DNA of 41,242 bases from Brachionus koreanus (Eukaryota; Rotifera; Eurotatoria; Ploima; Brachionidae): assembly GCA_016987375.1 (NCBI GenBank), contig PJRA01000303.1, positions 2,864-44,105 on the forward strand, in the 5' to 3' direction. The number at the start of each line of letters is the position of its first letter. Within the stretch, counting starts at the first letter, position 1. Below are positions 1 through 12,236 of this stretch, one piece after another. The translations under genes were made by a program, and so were the position numbers. The notes under the pieces are model-generated. The model did no database searches, was not told the DNA's origin, and saw only the letters and a list, made by a program, of their open reading frames with translations.

Positions 1-2700
1 AGCTAATTTTTAGTAGTTTATAAATAAATATATAAATGATCCCCTGATCATTTGCATGATCGGGCAAGTTAACTTAACTTTTGTCCATTTACTTATGCAT
101 CACCCGTTATCTGATATATTTTAAACATTTGACGACATTTTGACCATTGCTGACTTCTCTTTATTAGTATTAAATTTTATCTTTTTCTATAATATGTAGC
201 TAACGAAAAACAGAATTATTTATGTATCCAAGACCAGTGAATCGCCTAATAAATTCAGCTTTTGGCAAAATTTGGTTACATTTTAAAAATGTACAGATCT
301 TTTTTAATGGTTTCGTACATTGTTTACTAGCGACTTATCGAAAATTCAACTTTTAGAAATAATTATTTTTAATTTAAAGCTAGGATCAGTCTGATTTTAG
401 ATTTTGAAAAAAATTGTGGAAATGTTTTGTCAACCTTTATAGAAAATTAAACTTATCTTTTGTGTCATTTTCTTTCTACATTCGTTAAAGTTTTGAATAA
501 AAATTTAGACGAATTTATTTTTTCAAATGTTTATTTAGGAAAAATAAAATAATTAAATATTTCCTTAAAGATTTATTATAGAAAATTTAATTTTAGATAA
601 AATTAATCTCTCTTTCTCTCTTCGAAATAAAAAAATTTAAATTACATTTCACAAGTATCGAGATCTATGCGATCCGAAGACGACTTTGAATGATTATGAA
701 CTTATTTTATAGGTGAGGTATTCACATTGTCGCAACACTCCTTCGCGAGTGAAACCACTCAAGCTCAGATTGAAAGTGTTTTTGGGTCAAAATCGACGAC
801 ACAAAATTTTTTTACTGGACTTATTGTATGTGATTTTGTAGATCTTGAGGAGATCTATCTAAAAATATCATTTTTATCTAATTTGGACGTTTCTTGCGGT
901 TTTTGTTGGGTCTCTAAGTTTACTTTTCGAGGAACGGATACTTTGGTGGAGTTTTACAGAGTAATTTTGTAAACAAATTAGTAAAATTGAATATCAATAG
1001 ATATGTCTTGATAAGATCAACAAAAAAATATGGTTTTTGTCATGATCAAAAGTCAGTGACACGTAATTAAGCAAAAAAGATGCTATTTTTTCAGTCAAAA
1101 TTTTCATGTGAATTTTTATAGAAACGAAAGGTCAGAAAACATATCAAAATTAAAAAATAAGCTTTAAAATCATTTTTTTTCATTTTAATTAAGATTTAGT
1201 TTAGATCAGCATGGATAAAATATTTTGAAAATTTGAAATCAAAAATTTTTATCAAAATAAAAAACTATATTTAATTAAACCTTTCTTAAATATGAATGAT
1301 AATATTGTAAAATTATTTTAAAAAATAAATCTCAGACTAGCTTTTATAATAAAAGTTTAGATCAAAACAAACATAAGGAAAAATAAATAATGATAATATA
1401 ACATAAAATACATAAATCGAGTAAAAAAATGTGTTAAAATTTAATAAATGGACTTAAATAGAATTCAAAATATTTTGATTAAATAATCATGTAAAATTTG
1501 TCAATTTCATTTATACATAATCGATATAAAAGCTCCGATTCAGTGCTCGAGACTTTTAAATGTTACATCTTTAAATATAATACATCTATAATTATAAATC
1601 TTAGTAAAAAAAATTGGGAAAAAATGCATTACAAATGAAATAGAATAGAATAACATGTCCAGATAGTTGACAGCATGGGAAAAATTACCAACAGCTATTG
1701 TATCTCTTGAATCGTTAGTAGGCACAGATCTCTGACTCTGTGGACCATTTTTGTTGCTCCTTCTTTTGACTTTGTAGACCGGATAAAAAATGATGCAATT
1801 TTTTATTTATACCTATTGTTTGATTTTATCTTAGATTATTTAATTTTTTTTTATTAATTAAAATTTAAGAAAAATTTTTATTTTTAATTTTTTAAAAATT
1901 AGTTTCTAAAACATTTCTAAATTTGATTCCAAATTTTCAATAGCTCTTATTAATCATTAGAATGAAAAAAATTATGTTAGTCAAATTAGAAAAAACAATT
2001 TCTAATAGCTTAGTAAAATAAATTTTGTTCCGTAATTATTCAACCGATAAAATTAGTCAATTTTTTTATTTATTTGATCGAATCTCTTTTATAGGATTGT
2101 TTTATAATATAGAAAAAATAAATATTTTTGAAAGAATTATCAAAATTACGCAAAATTTAAATTTTAATTTTTTTTGGGGGGTTTTATAATATTAAATGGG
2201 ATTTGTCCCAAAAAGAGTTGCGACAGCATATTTTAAATGCATAGAGTTTAAATAGCTTTAAGGCAAAACTGGATGCTTGGATGAGAGAAATTTTTTTTTT
2301 GAAATAACAATCCTTTTTCAAAAGTTTTAAATAAAAAGCTTTTAAAAAAACTGCAAAAAAATGAAATTTAAAACAATATAAAAATTTAAAAAATATTCTG
2401 ATCAAATTTGAAATTCAAAGATTGATCAAAAATTATTGATTACTTTCCATTCAAAATATTCAATTTTAATTTTCAACATATCCCTAAAATTTAGGAAATT
2501 TTTTAAATTCAAATAAATATTAATTTCAAAACCAAATATATGTGAACTTAATTGAAAGGTTTTGAATGATTTTCAAATCTTAAATGAAAATTGATAAACT
2601 TTCAGTTAAATAAAGCTAAAAGCTTTGAAAAACCGCCTTAAAATCTTTTAAGCATTTTGCTTAGCCAATTCCACAACAACCCAGACGGATCATTTATTTA
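1..2700. other. Gene-poor AT-rich stretch
   Basis: I see no convincing gene here. Two islands are less AT-rich than their surroundings (about 660-970 and about 1560-1790), and each has an open frame. Neither has a recognisable domain or a convincing set of splice signals. The minus-strand frame near 1540-1790 encodes a hydrophobic run, then a basic stretch (YKVKRRSNKNG), and could be a broken terminal exon. Confidence 0.5.
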
Positions 2701-2715
2701 CTCAAAATAAGAAAT

Positions 2716-2924
2716 GCAATGTCAAACTTCATACAAAATTTGCAATGCAAAGAGTAAAAAATCTTATAACTTTTGCTCTAATAAACAAAGATTTGCTCTG
2801 TAGATGAAACATAGTGAAACAACGATTGTTTAATTTAATGAACAAATCTTTGACTATTAGAACAAAGTTGATAAAATTTTCTTCCTTTTGAATTGGAAAT
2901 TTTGTATGAAATTTCACAATGTCA
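2716..2924. repeat. Foldback element with two long inverted arms
   Basis: The left arm (about 2716-2800) and the right arm (about 2840-2924) are imperfect inverted copies over roughly 80-85 bases. Both share the blocks TTCATACAAAATTT, TTCTAATA/CTCTAATA and CAAAGATTTG when the right arm is reverse-complemented. A short spacer of about 40 bases lies between. There is no reading frame of its own beyond shadows. The structure fits a foldback or MITE-like insertion that has diverged. I saw no clear target-site duplication. Confidence 0.65.
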
Positions 2925-3716
2925 ATAAAATTTTTTTTATGGAATTAAATAAATTTAATAAGACTATAAATCCTATTCTATAGTTTATGAAATTAAATTG
3001 TTTTTTTTTTTTTTTAAAAATACTACTAAAACTGAGTTTATTTCTAAAACAAAATGATATAATTAACAATTACTGCGATATTAAGTTAATTCTGAAAAAA
3101 AAAGCTCTTATCACCTTTTTTTTAAATAAATAAATTCAGGAATTCCGAAGGGGAATTTGCCTATCGCAAATTAGTTTTCTCACATTTCGACTTTAAAAAA
3201 TTTTGAAATTTCAAATTTTTAAATAAAGGCTTCAAACTATGCTTTATTTATTGAGACATTTAAATCTTATTAAACGCTTTTTATAAAATTTTATTTATAA
3301 AGTGTTAATGTTTTTATTTTGCTAATAATTATTTAGATTATTTTACGAGTTTTAATGCCTGCTGTTTTTAATCTTACCTTTTAAATTTACAAAATCATTC
3401 ACTGCTTTTCGATAAATAGTATTTTTAAAATTTTGTTAAATTCTTTATTACTTTATCATGATTTAGTTGAAATAATCTCAAATCAAAATATACAACACCA
3501 CGTTGAATAATCATATCTTTAATTTTTTTTTTTTAAGATAAAATTTTAGTTTAATATACTCTTAAAATAAAATTATGATGTCAAACAAATTAAAATGATA
3601 AGATTTTTTAGCCATTCGTTTAAATACCTTATAAATAAAACGAATTAGTCTGTTTATTTTTTGTCATTATGAACAAATACAAATTAGATAGAAATAAATT
3701 ATTCTAAAAACTCTGA
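2925..3716. other. Non-coding DNA upstream of the tubby-like gene
   Basis: This is AT-rich sequence with long T runs. It presumably contains the promoter and 5' leader of the plus-strand tubby-like gene, but I cannot point to a specific promoter element. Confidence 0.4.
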
Positions 3717-4979
3717 ATGTCAGCCACAAATCGTACCAATAAGTCAGCCTCAGGCCTTGTGTCAAGTAAAGATTTGATTTACACAAATCTTTCAGAGACC
3801 TTTAAATACGAACTAAATCAACAAGACTCTGATCAAAAGAAAACAATTCGAATAAAACCAAAGTTAAAGGATAAACGAAAAAAAAACCTAGCCAACACAT
3901 CTGAGGATGAAGAAAACACATTTCAAAATAAAACTGTCAATTTAAAAGATAAGAGATTATTTTATAATAAAAAAATAAGCAGCCTGAATCATGACGAAAG
4001 CGAAAATAACTTAAGAGATTCCAAATTTAACTTTTCCGACGACAGCAATCCGTTTATTGTGAAGTCGGTGCCAATACGAACCAGAAAAATTTCTCATACA
4101 CACGACGACGATGACTACGAAAATTTTGATGCTCATTCAAGCACCAAAAAAAGCTTTGACTTCAAGACAAAAATTTACTCATTTGATCAATACCAAGAGC
4201 GATACCTTGAAAATAAATACTATGCAATATTGCAAAAGGATCAGAGCAAATTTTTGATTACGTCTTGCCCAAAAGACGCTCTTGTTCGCTGTAATATCCG
4301 AGTAGAGAAGCGAATGTACTCGGAATATTTTTTGTACTTGGAATCTGACCAGTATGATCCAAACGAACCAATTTGTTTCACCAAACACAAAAAATCTGTC
4401 ATCAGCTCAGCATATTCGTTCAAAACAACAGATTTTAGTAGATACAATGAAATTGTTAAGCTGGGTGAGCTTCACTCTAATTTGAAACGAAGTAATTATG
4501 ATCTTATTGGATGGTACGAGGACAAACAAGATGAAAGTGATAATGATCATTCATATGACGAAGAAAAAACAGTCGATGATTCGAGTGAAACTAGAAAAAG
4601 GCATAAAAAATATTTTGAATTAAATTTTTCTAACAAGTTGATTGGAAACCTAAAGCCAAAAGATGTAAATGTTGTACTAAATTTATTTAGAGAAAATTTG
4701 GCCTCGTTAAGATCAAACAAAGGATATAAAAAAAAAATTCTAGTTTCCAAACATCCAGAATATGATCCTAGTACAAAAACGTTTACAATGGATTTTAAAG
4801 ACAGAGCCCAATTGCCATCAACAAATAATGTACAATTAAAAAACAAAAACGATCCATATGGAAATGTTGTATTACAAATTGGAAAGATAAAAGAAAAAAC
4901 CTACACTTTAGACTTCACTTATCCATTTAGCATTTTTTCTGCATTTGGTTTTGCAGTATCTTGTTTAACTCATAATTAG
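3717..4979 (+). CDS. Tubby-like protein, intronless and divergent
   Basis: The single exon encodes 420 aa. Residues about 183-420 match the tubby C-terminal domain, a beta-barrel around a central helix that binds phosphoinositides. Visible landmarks are ALVRCNIRVEKR at the domain start, the basic FTKHKKS stretch (about 221-227) where tubby proteins hold phosphoinositide-contacting Lys/Arg, KLGELHSNLKRSNYDL (248-263), and the closing block NDPYGNVVLQIGKIKEKTYTLDFTYP. In the known family this domain sits at the membrane and, in TULP proteins, links receptors to intraflagellar transport. The N-terminal 180 residues are basic, polar and probably disordered, with an NLS-like KDKRKKN at 51-57. An acidic insert lies at about 268-290. 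Oddities: there is no intron although neighbouring genes are split, and the usual C-terminal ACE ending is replaced by SCLTHN. It may be a retrogene or a fast-evolving paralogue. Confidence 0.88.
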   Translation: MSATNRTNKSASGLVSSKDLIYTNLSETFKYELNQQDSDQKKTIRIKPKLKDKRKKNLANTSEDEENTFQNKTVNLKDKRLFYNKKISSLNHDESENNLRDSKFNFSDDSNPFIVKSVPIRTRKISHTHDDDDYENFDAHSSTKKSFDFKTKIYSFDQYQERYLENKYYAILQKDQSKFLITSCPKDALVRCNIRVEKRMYSEYFLYLESDQYDPNEPICFTKHKKSVISSAYSFKTTDFSRYNEIVKLGELHSNLKRSNYDLIGWYEDKQDESDNDHSYDEEKTVDDSSETRKRHKKYFELNFSNKLIGNLKPKDVNVVLNLFRENLASLRSNKGYKKKILVSKHPEYDPSTKTFTMDFKDRAQLPSTNNVQLKNKNDPYGNVVLQIGKIKEKTYTLDFTYPFSIFSAFGFAVSCLTHN

Positions 4980-4992
4980 AAATTTTCTCATA

Positions 4993-4998
4993 AATAAA
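4993..4998 (+). terminator. Polyadenylation signal AATAAA of the tubby-like gene
   Basis: AATAAA lies 14 bases after the stop codon, within the overlapping run TAAATAAATAAG. The assignment rests on position only. Confidence 0.5.
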
Positions 4999-5002
4999 TA
5001 AG

Positions 5003-8000
5003 TGCTTTATAAACGTAATAGTTTATTCATAAAACTTTTAACAAGCAAGGCGAAAAAAGAACTCATTTTAGGAGAAATAAAGCAGCTTGTTTATACTCAA
5101 AGTAACCCCAGCAGACCTATTGCATTAATGATTAGAAATTTACTCACTAAGGAATTTAACTAAAGCCATCAAGAACCAAAATATATTTTGTGTAAAAAAA
5201 AACTTATAATGAAAACATAGGGGTTCAAACGAAGGCTGTTGCCATTCGGACGATCTCTGTTTTTTTTTTCGAAAATTATTTTATTAAAAAATAATGCTTT
5301 CTTAATATATGTTCATTCTTTATTTTTTCAATTAGAGACTAGTGATTATTAATTAAAATAGCCTAAATTTTATTTGTAATTTTAGTGCTAAAATAAATTA
5401 AAATACCACAAAATGATTTTGAGTGTACTACACATGTGCTAAAAAAATTTCTTATACTTAAAAAATTTTATTCTTTTAGTTTGTAAAATCAATCGGGCAA
5501 TCATTTAATAAATAAAAGAACCGTCTTTTTAAAAAACAGTTATATCGATTCTTAGCATTTTTTTATCATTTTAAAATGTTGTTGCTTGCAGTTTTTAGCA
5601 GTAAATATGTTTATAACAGCATATAACTGATCCAGTGTAATAAATAAATTTTTAAAATGAAAAAAATTTTGTTTTATTTTTTTTTCAATAAAAAATTCTT
5701 GGGTGATAAAAGAATTTAAAATAAAAAAAAACATTTAAAGAAAAGTAAATTTTGAAAAGTTTTCAAAATTATCAGTGATAATTTATATTTGTAATTCAGT
5801 TTTTTAAAGGATTTAAAATAGGATGTGGCTAGATTTAAGATTTAGATTCAGAATATTCTTAATTTTAATTCATTATTTTAACTATAGGTTTTATTTGTTT
5901 TTTTTTTTTAATTAATAAAAATTTCAGTCTCGTACACATTAATTTGAAGAATAAAAATAATATTATTCAAAAGAAACTAGTTAACAGATATTAAATTAAA
6001 AGGGATATAAAAAATTTGCTTCATCTGTTTTTCAACCCAAATAATGTTTGGTTATTCAATTGACAAGCATATCGTACTTCTATTTTCTTTTATATTAACA
6101 ACAACTAACTTTTTAATCAACTTACAGTATTTTAAAAATAATAAAAATTAACTTAAGATTATTTTTGAACTGATAATTTCTATGAATGAAGCAAAGAATA
6201 AATTCGAAAAATCAAACTCAGAAAAAAAACTAAGTTGATCGTAGAACATTCCTTTTATTATTTTATTGTTTGAAGATTTTTTTGTCTGATCAATATGATG
6301 ATGATGATGATGATGATGATGACGATTTTTATAATTTGCTATTTTTAAACAAATGCTTTTTGATTTATAAGTTTTACCATTTCCAAAAACTGAATAATTT
6401 ATTTTCTAATCTTGCAAAAAAGAAGAACTAATTAAAAGAAAATCAATGGACTATAATTCATGTTCACACTTGTTAAATACTTAAAAGATAAATTAATTTT
6501 TCTTTATAAATTAATTGTAATTAGGACAAATATAAAGCTTATTGCTTTACTTTGTTATCTATGCATCTGATCAAAATAATTAAATAAAACCTTATCGATT
6601 CTAAAATCTAAATTTATTTTTCAAAAAGATTTTAATAGAAACTCGAAAGTATTTAGTCTAAGATAATCTCTATTTAATAATGGCCGATTATTTTAAAACC
6701 CCCAGATATTATTACTATAAAATGAAATCATCAAAATACTATTTATCGATCCTAAATCGATAATCAATCAATAGAGTTGACTTCGTTTACTTTATTTTAA
6801 TTGAATTTTTGGAATAGTAGTTTCTAAGTGTATTGAAAATTTTTAGTTATTGTTTTTTTTTTCCTAATTTAAAACTTTTTATTAGCCTCTTTTAAATATA
6901 TTTTCAAGTTATTTTCAAATCATTATCAATAACTTTAAGAAATTTCTAAAATTTAGTATTCTAAGAGTTCAAAGTTTTAATTTCTAATTTAAAATATTGT
7001 AACATAAAAGTATATAAAGCAAAAACTTATTAAAATTTTATATTGTTATTTAAAATTTTTACAATGCAGCGACATAGCCAGGGGCATTTGAAAGCTACTT
7101 ATAATTAATAAGTAGAATTTTCTGTTCAATTTAAATTCAATATTAAAAAATTTTTCGTCACCTATTTTGATTTTTTCTTCTTAAAATTGATAAAAACAAA
7201 ATATATTTCAAAAATGTTTACTTTTATTATATAATTTTTTTTTTCAAAAAGGTTAAGGAAAGATACGAATGTTAGAGTCAGTTTCTTACAGACCAAAATT
7301 AAAAGAGGTTGAAAAATTTAATGTTTAGAATAAATTGTTAAAATAATTAAATTTCAGATAAAAAAATGATAATTAACCAGTATTTTAAAGAATTAACAAT
7401 AGTGATTATAATTCAAGAAAATTATTTTTTCGAAATGCAATAGAGCTTTTGTTAATAAAATCGATTTTTTTTTTAGTTTTGTGGTCAATTTTTCAGAACT
7501 AATTTAAATTAGCGAAAACAATTTTACTGGAACAAAGGACAAAACCCATATTTTAAATTCAAATCCATTGTTAAAAACAATTGAGCTAATCCGTTTTAAG
7601 AGCTCAAAATATCTGCAATTTGTAATGATTTTTAGTTTATGCTTTGTCACTAAATCCGCAATAAACCGAGTCAACCAAAACTAATTTGCTTTCCGCATTT
7701 ATTTTTGTTCTTTTATGAGAATTGCTTTTGCTACAGTTGATCGCTATAGCATATTGAAACAATAAATAAAAAATAAAACAAGAAAAAAAAAACAAACAAC
7801 TCAAAGTCCATTAAAAGTCTGGATGTTTATTTTTACTCATAAAAAGAAATTCATTGATTAGGATAAATTGTACAATTAGGTATCCAGCTAGCAAACATAC
7901 AGTAGTTTTTGACACGTTCATCAGTAGAAAATAATGTTTTATTACTCAATAATTTTTTGTAATTTTAACTATTCATTAAAATTTATTAATTAAAAATAAA

Positions 8001-9241
8001 AAACTGGAAAAAAAAAATTAGCTGAATCATTCATATGATTCAATCAAGATTTAGTCATCAAATTACTTCTCTCTTTTTACTTAGGTTATTTTCAGCTCTC
8101 AACTTAATTACTGAAAATTTAAGTTCAAAATGAAAATTATGAAAAACTTTAGAGAATACTTTTTATTGTTGTATTGTGACATCGTTAGTTTAATCAACTG
8201 ATTTTTATCAAAAATGACTGACAAGAGTGAATTATAAGAGAGAGTAAAATAAAGAAACCAGATTTTTGTTATAAGCTAGAATACAAATTGACAACAATTT
8301 ATTTGACACTATTTGTTTTTATAATCAGTCAATTTGTTAATAAAAATCAGATTCTGTTTTAATGTTTTTTTTTTAATTTTTTGTTGTTTAATTGAACTTT
8401 TTTTTATAGTAACTGGATTAGCAAAAGTAAATAGACCTTAAGTTTATTTAAACGAAATTTAAATAAATAAATTTTTGTTTATTTTTTCATAAAATTTAAA
8501 TAATAAGTATTTAAAAAAATCAAAATTTTTTAATTGATTTTTTTATGAAATGAAACAAATAGTATCTGAAGCAAAAATAAGAGGAGAATTACTCAAAAAA
8601 ATCGATTTATTTTAGAAAAAAATTTGGAACTATTTTTAATAAATTAAATTCTGGTTATTGATTTTTATTGCAAAAGTAGACTTTTGTAAATAATGGTTTG
8701 CACTTGTACAAATCAAATATTTGCTTGAATAAAGCAGCATATTTTTCGGATTAGAAAAGTGTCCGTTTTGAGGCATCATGTGACTCGCATATTTAAATTT
8801 ACTTAAGTATTCAAAAAGCTAATCGTGGCTAGAGTGAATATTTCAATATTAGAAAAATTTAATATTAGAATCAAAAGATAAAGAGTTCAAGTGTTTAGTG
8901 AACATTGAAAACAACTAGATGTAAATATTGAATTCCATTCAATTCCATTTTAGTAAACAATCTGTTACATAATCGTATTAAAAAGATAAATATTCTAAAA
9001 TTACCTAATTTGTGCGATTTAATTGTATCGGTGAAATTTTCTCATTTTTTAAAGCGTGTTAGTTTTGATGCTTCTTGTTCATTATTACGAAATAGTTTCT
9101 ATTCGCTATGTGACACGATTTGATTGATCGGTTAACACATGGTACTTGACAAAGCTGATACATAATTCTTGCATCATCACCTTATAATTTTCAATATTTA
9201 TGAAAAATTCTTCTTTCTAAATTTATTTACTTAATTTTAAA
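5003..9241. other. Long gene-empty AT-rich interval
   Basis: Over 4 kb lack any frame with coding character on either strand. It contains homopolymer A and T runs, one trinucleotide microsatellite and short palindromes such as TGAATCAT-TC-ATATGATTCA near 8023. The last few hundred bases should hold the promoter of the SH3-protein gene, but no element is recognisable. Confidence 0.5.
6295..6321. repeat. (ATG)9 trinucleotide microsatellite
   Basis: Nine perfect tandem ATG units are followed by an imperfect ACGAT. The repeat is in non-coding DNA. Confidence 0.9.
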
Positions 9242-12195
9242 ATGTCTTTAGAATCAAATAGAATGATACGAAAGATAAGAAATATCCTAAATCCAAAAGA
9301 GAACACACAAGCAACGATTTACGATATCCAGGCAGCCAATTTAGCCAATTCAAAAAATGGACCGGGCTCACCAGTCAGCTTTATCAAAAAAAGTAAGTCT
9401 TAATTTAATTAAAAATTAAAATTATTTTTTTAAAAACATGTTTTTTGTCTTATCAATACGATAATTAAACAATTTTCAAAAAGATTATCACTAAATTTTA
9501 TTAATAAAAAAAGAGTGTTATTTTATTAAATGTTTTAAATTATTTTATTATTTTTTCAACATAGTTAATAAGTAATATGTATGTTGATGAAAAAAATTTT
9601 TGATCTAAAATTCAAATATATGTTTTTTTTTTCAAGAAAAAAAAATCGAAAACTAAATATTAGTAAATTTTCTCATTTTTTATCTGTAAGTAAGGTTCTT
9701 AGTTTATTCATTCTTAGACCATATTATGTTAACAAGAGTAATACTAAATAAAGTAAATAAATAGAACTAATAAATTTTTGTACAACTTTTCAGATCTATT
9801 GACAATTAAATTAAAAAGACAAAATACCTAAAAGTTGAGGACTTAAATAATTTTTTTCCTTAAAATTTTTGTTTAAATTTTAAATAAATATTAATTTTAT
9901 TTCAATTAAGTATTTTTGTAATTTGATTGTCAATAGATGAGAATTATTTATAGCTGAAGCTTAAAATAATTCAAATTTGAATATGACTTAGGTTAAAATT
10001 ATTAACGTAATTATTTGAATTGATTGACATGTCTCTAAAATCGAGTATTCTATTTTAGTGACATGTTATTCAAAATTGAGCAATTATTTTATGAAATGCT
10101 GTTAAAAATGGAAAGTTAAGTTTGATAAAAATCTAAATTACATTAAAGTTAGAAGTTTTTTTCAAAAAAAAATTTTTTTATTCATTTTTAAGACATGTCA
10201 TAAAAGTTGAATTCTGTTTTTTTTTTTAATCAGTATTCATTTTTTACTGATATGTCATCATTTCACTTAGTAACATGTCATTCAATTCGGATACTTACGA
10301 TTGCTGAAAAAAATTATTAAATTTTGATCTTAAGCTTTGAGTTACTCAAAGTATTTGGATTTAGATCCAAGCTACTAAAACAAAAATCTAAAATTTTTAA
10401 AAGCAGTTTTTTAGTTATTTTTCTAGTATTTATCTAATGATTTTGTTTAAATAGAAAAAAAATGAATGAAAATAAAATACTAATTAATTTTAATAAATTT
10501 TGAAAAATTTTTTTGTACAGAATTTATCATTTATTTGTATGGAAATATTTTTATAATATTTTTTTCCTAACATTAAAAGAAATCCGCTCAACAAAGTCTT
10601 GGGTAAAGCTTCCAAAGAACGGAAACAAAGTGTTCCAGGAAAACGATGGGTCCTACGAGTCAGTGTCTTCAATGGAGCCAGCTAGTAACGAATTCGAAAG
10701 CTATACTCGTGTGAATAAAAACGAAAACATGCAGCTAAAAATACCCAAATCTCCACTAGTTCTAAAGCATTCCACTTTAAACTCAAAATTAAATGAAACT
10801 GATCTACCAAATGATTTGAATTCCAAAATTTTTGACAAACTAAGCAAGTCATCTATAGAAAATCCGGCAAACATTCCAATACTATGCACCTACTCGTTTA
10901 ATATAAACGATCCAAAATGGGTTCAGTTGACCAGCAAATTTAATCTGTGTGGTCTTAATGTGCGCTTGATTGAGCTTCAAAAAGGAGTGCCTGTAAACGC
11001 AATCTTTTACTTGTCCAATTTGGACTTGATTTATGTGAAAACAGCAGATGATTTGGAAGGCTATGTGCCCCGCAACTGCTGTAGGCCAATCATTTCTAGC
11101 AATGAGTTGAGCATGCGTAAAAGCCAAGCTAGCACAAAGCCATTAGTTGGTTTTCGACCAGTGAAAAGCATCAGCAGTGACACCGACACCTTAAACACAA
11201 ATTCAAACAATTATTCGGACGAGAAATCAACCGCAAACGATTCGATTAAATACCACTCACTATCAATCGAATCGGAATATGATGATTTAATAGAAAATAT
11301 TGACGAATCTAAACCGAAATTAAGCAATAATTATCTAGCTGGCTATGACCAAAGTCAATTTTCGGTACTCAATCCAGACTTTTCTTTGTGCAAATATCGA
11401 GATTCCGGGTATCGAAGTGAAATTGAAAATAACATGACTAATTTTTCCACCAATTTCAAAATTCTTGATGATAGTCAAGAAAAATTGGACAAGTCTTCCA
11501 AATGCTTATTGTCCATGCAAAGCAGAAGTCGACTGCCTATATCCATTCGAAGCAATCTCAATCTAACTTTAATGGACGAGAATGGGCAGCCCGAAAGTCA
11601 AGACTCATTTTGCAACGTGCCTTGCAAAGGAGTTTTCTACAACAACAGCAATCTGCGCATGTCTGCCAGGCAACCGCGTTATAAAAAGAACGAATTCAAG
11701 CGCAACAACATTCGCCGATCGCTTGACTCCTACTTAACCGGTAATCCAAATGATCCATCTAGAATTCAGTCTTTCTATGCCGTTTCAATTGATCTAGATG
11801 AAGATAAAGAAAAATCAAATAATTTGAACATAAATTCTCATGATTTGATGTACTATCCGGACCTTGATTTGAATAAAATTGAGCTAGATTCGCTCAACGA
11901 CTTGGACAAGGAGCATGAAAAGATTTGGACCATTGTTCTAAAGCATGAGGCTAGAAATTTTCAAGAGATTTCGGTGAGTCCAGGCATGTTGGTCTCGGTT
12001 ATACGAGATTTCAGTGATATGCTATATGTTAAATTGCTTGGATATGAAAATTCTAGCCTTAATTTATCACAACAGTATGGTATTATACCGAAAAGTTGTG
12101 CCGTTGACTTACAGGAAATAATTTATACAAGTAAAAAAAATTCGAATGCTCGATTTGAGCAAAATAGAAGAAAATCTCAAATAACTGCTTTGTAA
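9242..12195 (+). CDS. Protein with two SH3-like segments, two exons
   Basis: Exon 1 is 9242-9392 and exon 2 is 10580-12195. The donor is AAAAAAA|GTAAGT and the acceptor TTCCTAACATTAAAAG. The phases join exactly to give 588 aa. The upstream acceptor at 10520 would put the reading out of frame. Residues about 150-221 resemble an SH3 fold: an ILCTYSF start, then LIYVKTADDLEGYVPRNC like the canonical W-x-x-x...EGYxPxNY end, with Trp replaced. Residues about 497-565 form a second, more divergent one (VSPGMLVSVIRDFSDMLYVKL ... YGIIPKSC). Between them lies a long Ser/Asn/Asp-rich linker, probably disordered and phosphorylatable. SH3 proteins bind proline-rich partners, but the altered aromatic residues make ligand type uncertain. 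I do not recognise the family. A loose likeness to multi-SH3 adaptors such as insect Dlish is inference only. The intron is 1187 nt, unusually long for this window. Confidence 0.75.
10026..10285. repeat. Cluster of ACATGT-type motifs inside an intron
   Basis: Within the SH3-protein gene intron, GACATGTC, GACATGTTA, GACATGTCA, ATATGTCA and AACATGTCATT recur in about 250 bases (near 10026, 10061, 10192, 10250 and 10271). The core is palindromic. It may be a transcription-factor site cluster or the remains of a short repeat. Confidence 0.4.
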
Positions 12196-12230
12196 AGTTG
12201 ATTTTTAGATTTGATTCTACTTTTATTCAT

Positions 12231-12236
12231 ATTAAA
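12231..12236 (+). terminator. Possible polyadenylation signal ATTAAA of the SH3-protein gene
   Basis: ATTAAA, the common variant signal, lies 36 bases past the stop codon. The assignment rests on position only. Confidence 0.35.

Noticed and set aside
727..972. Open frame of 81 codons on the plus strand in a GC-richer patch
   Set aside because: It opens from a TTG codon, has no recognisable domain, and no splice context or similarity I could name. It is left unannotated as a gene.
1540..1790. Minus-strand frame with a hydrophobic run and basic stretch (YPVYKVKRRSNKNG)
   Set aside because: It looks somewhat coding but has no upstream exon, no acceptor at the right place and an in-frame stop just upstream. 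The evidence is too weak for a CDS call.
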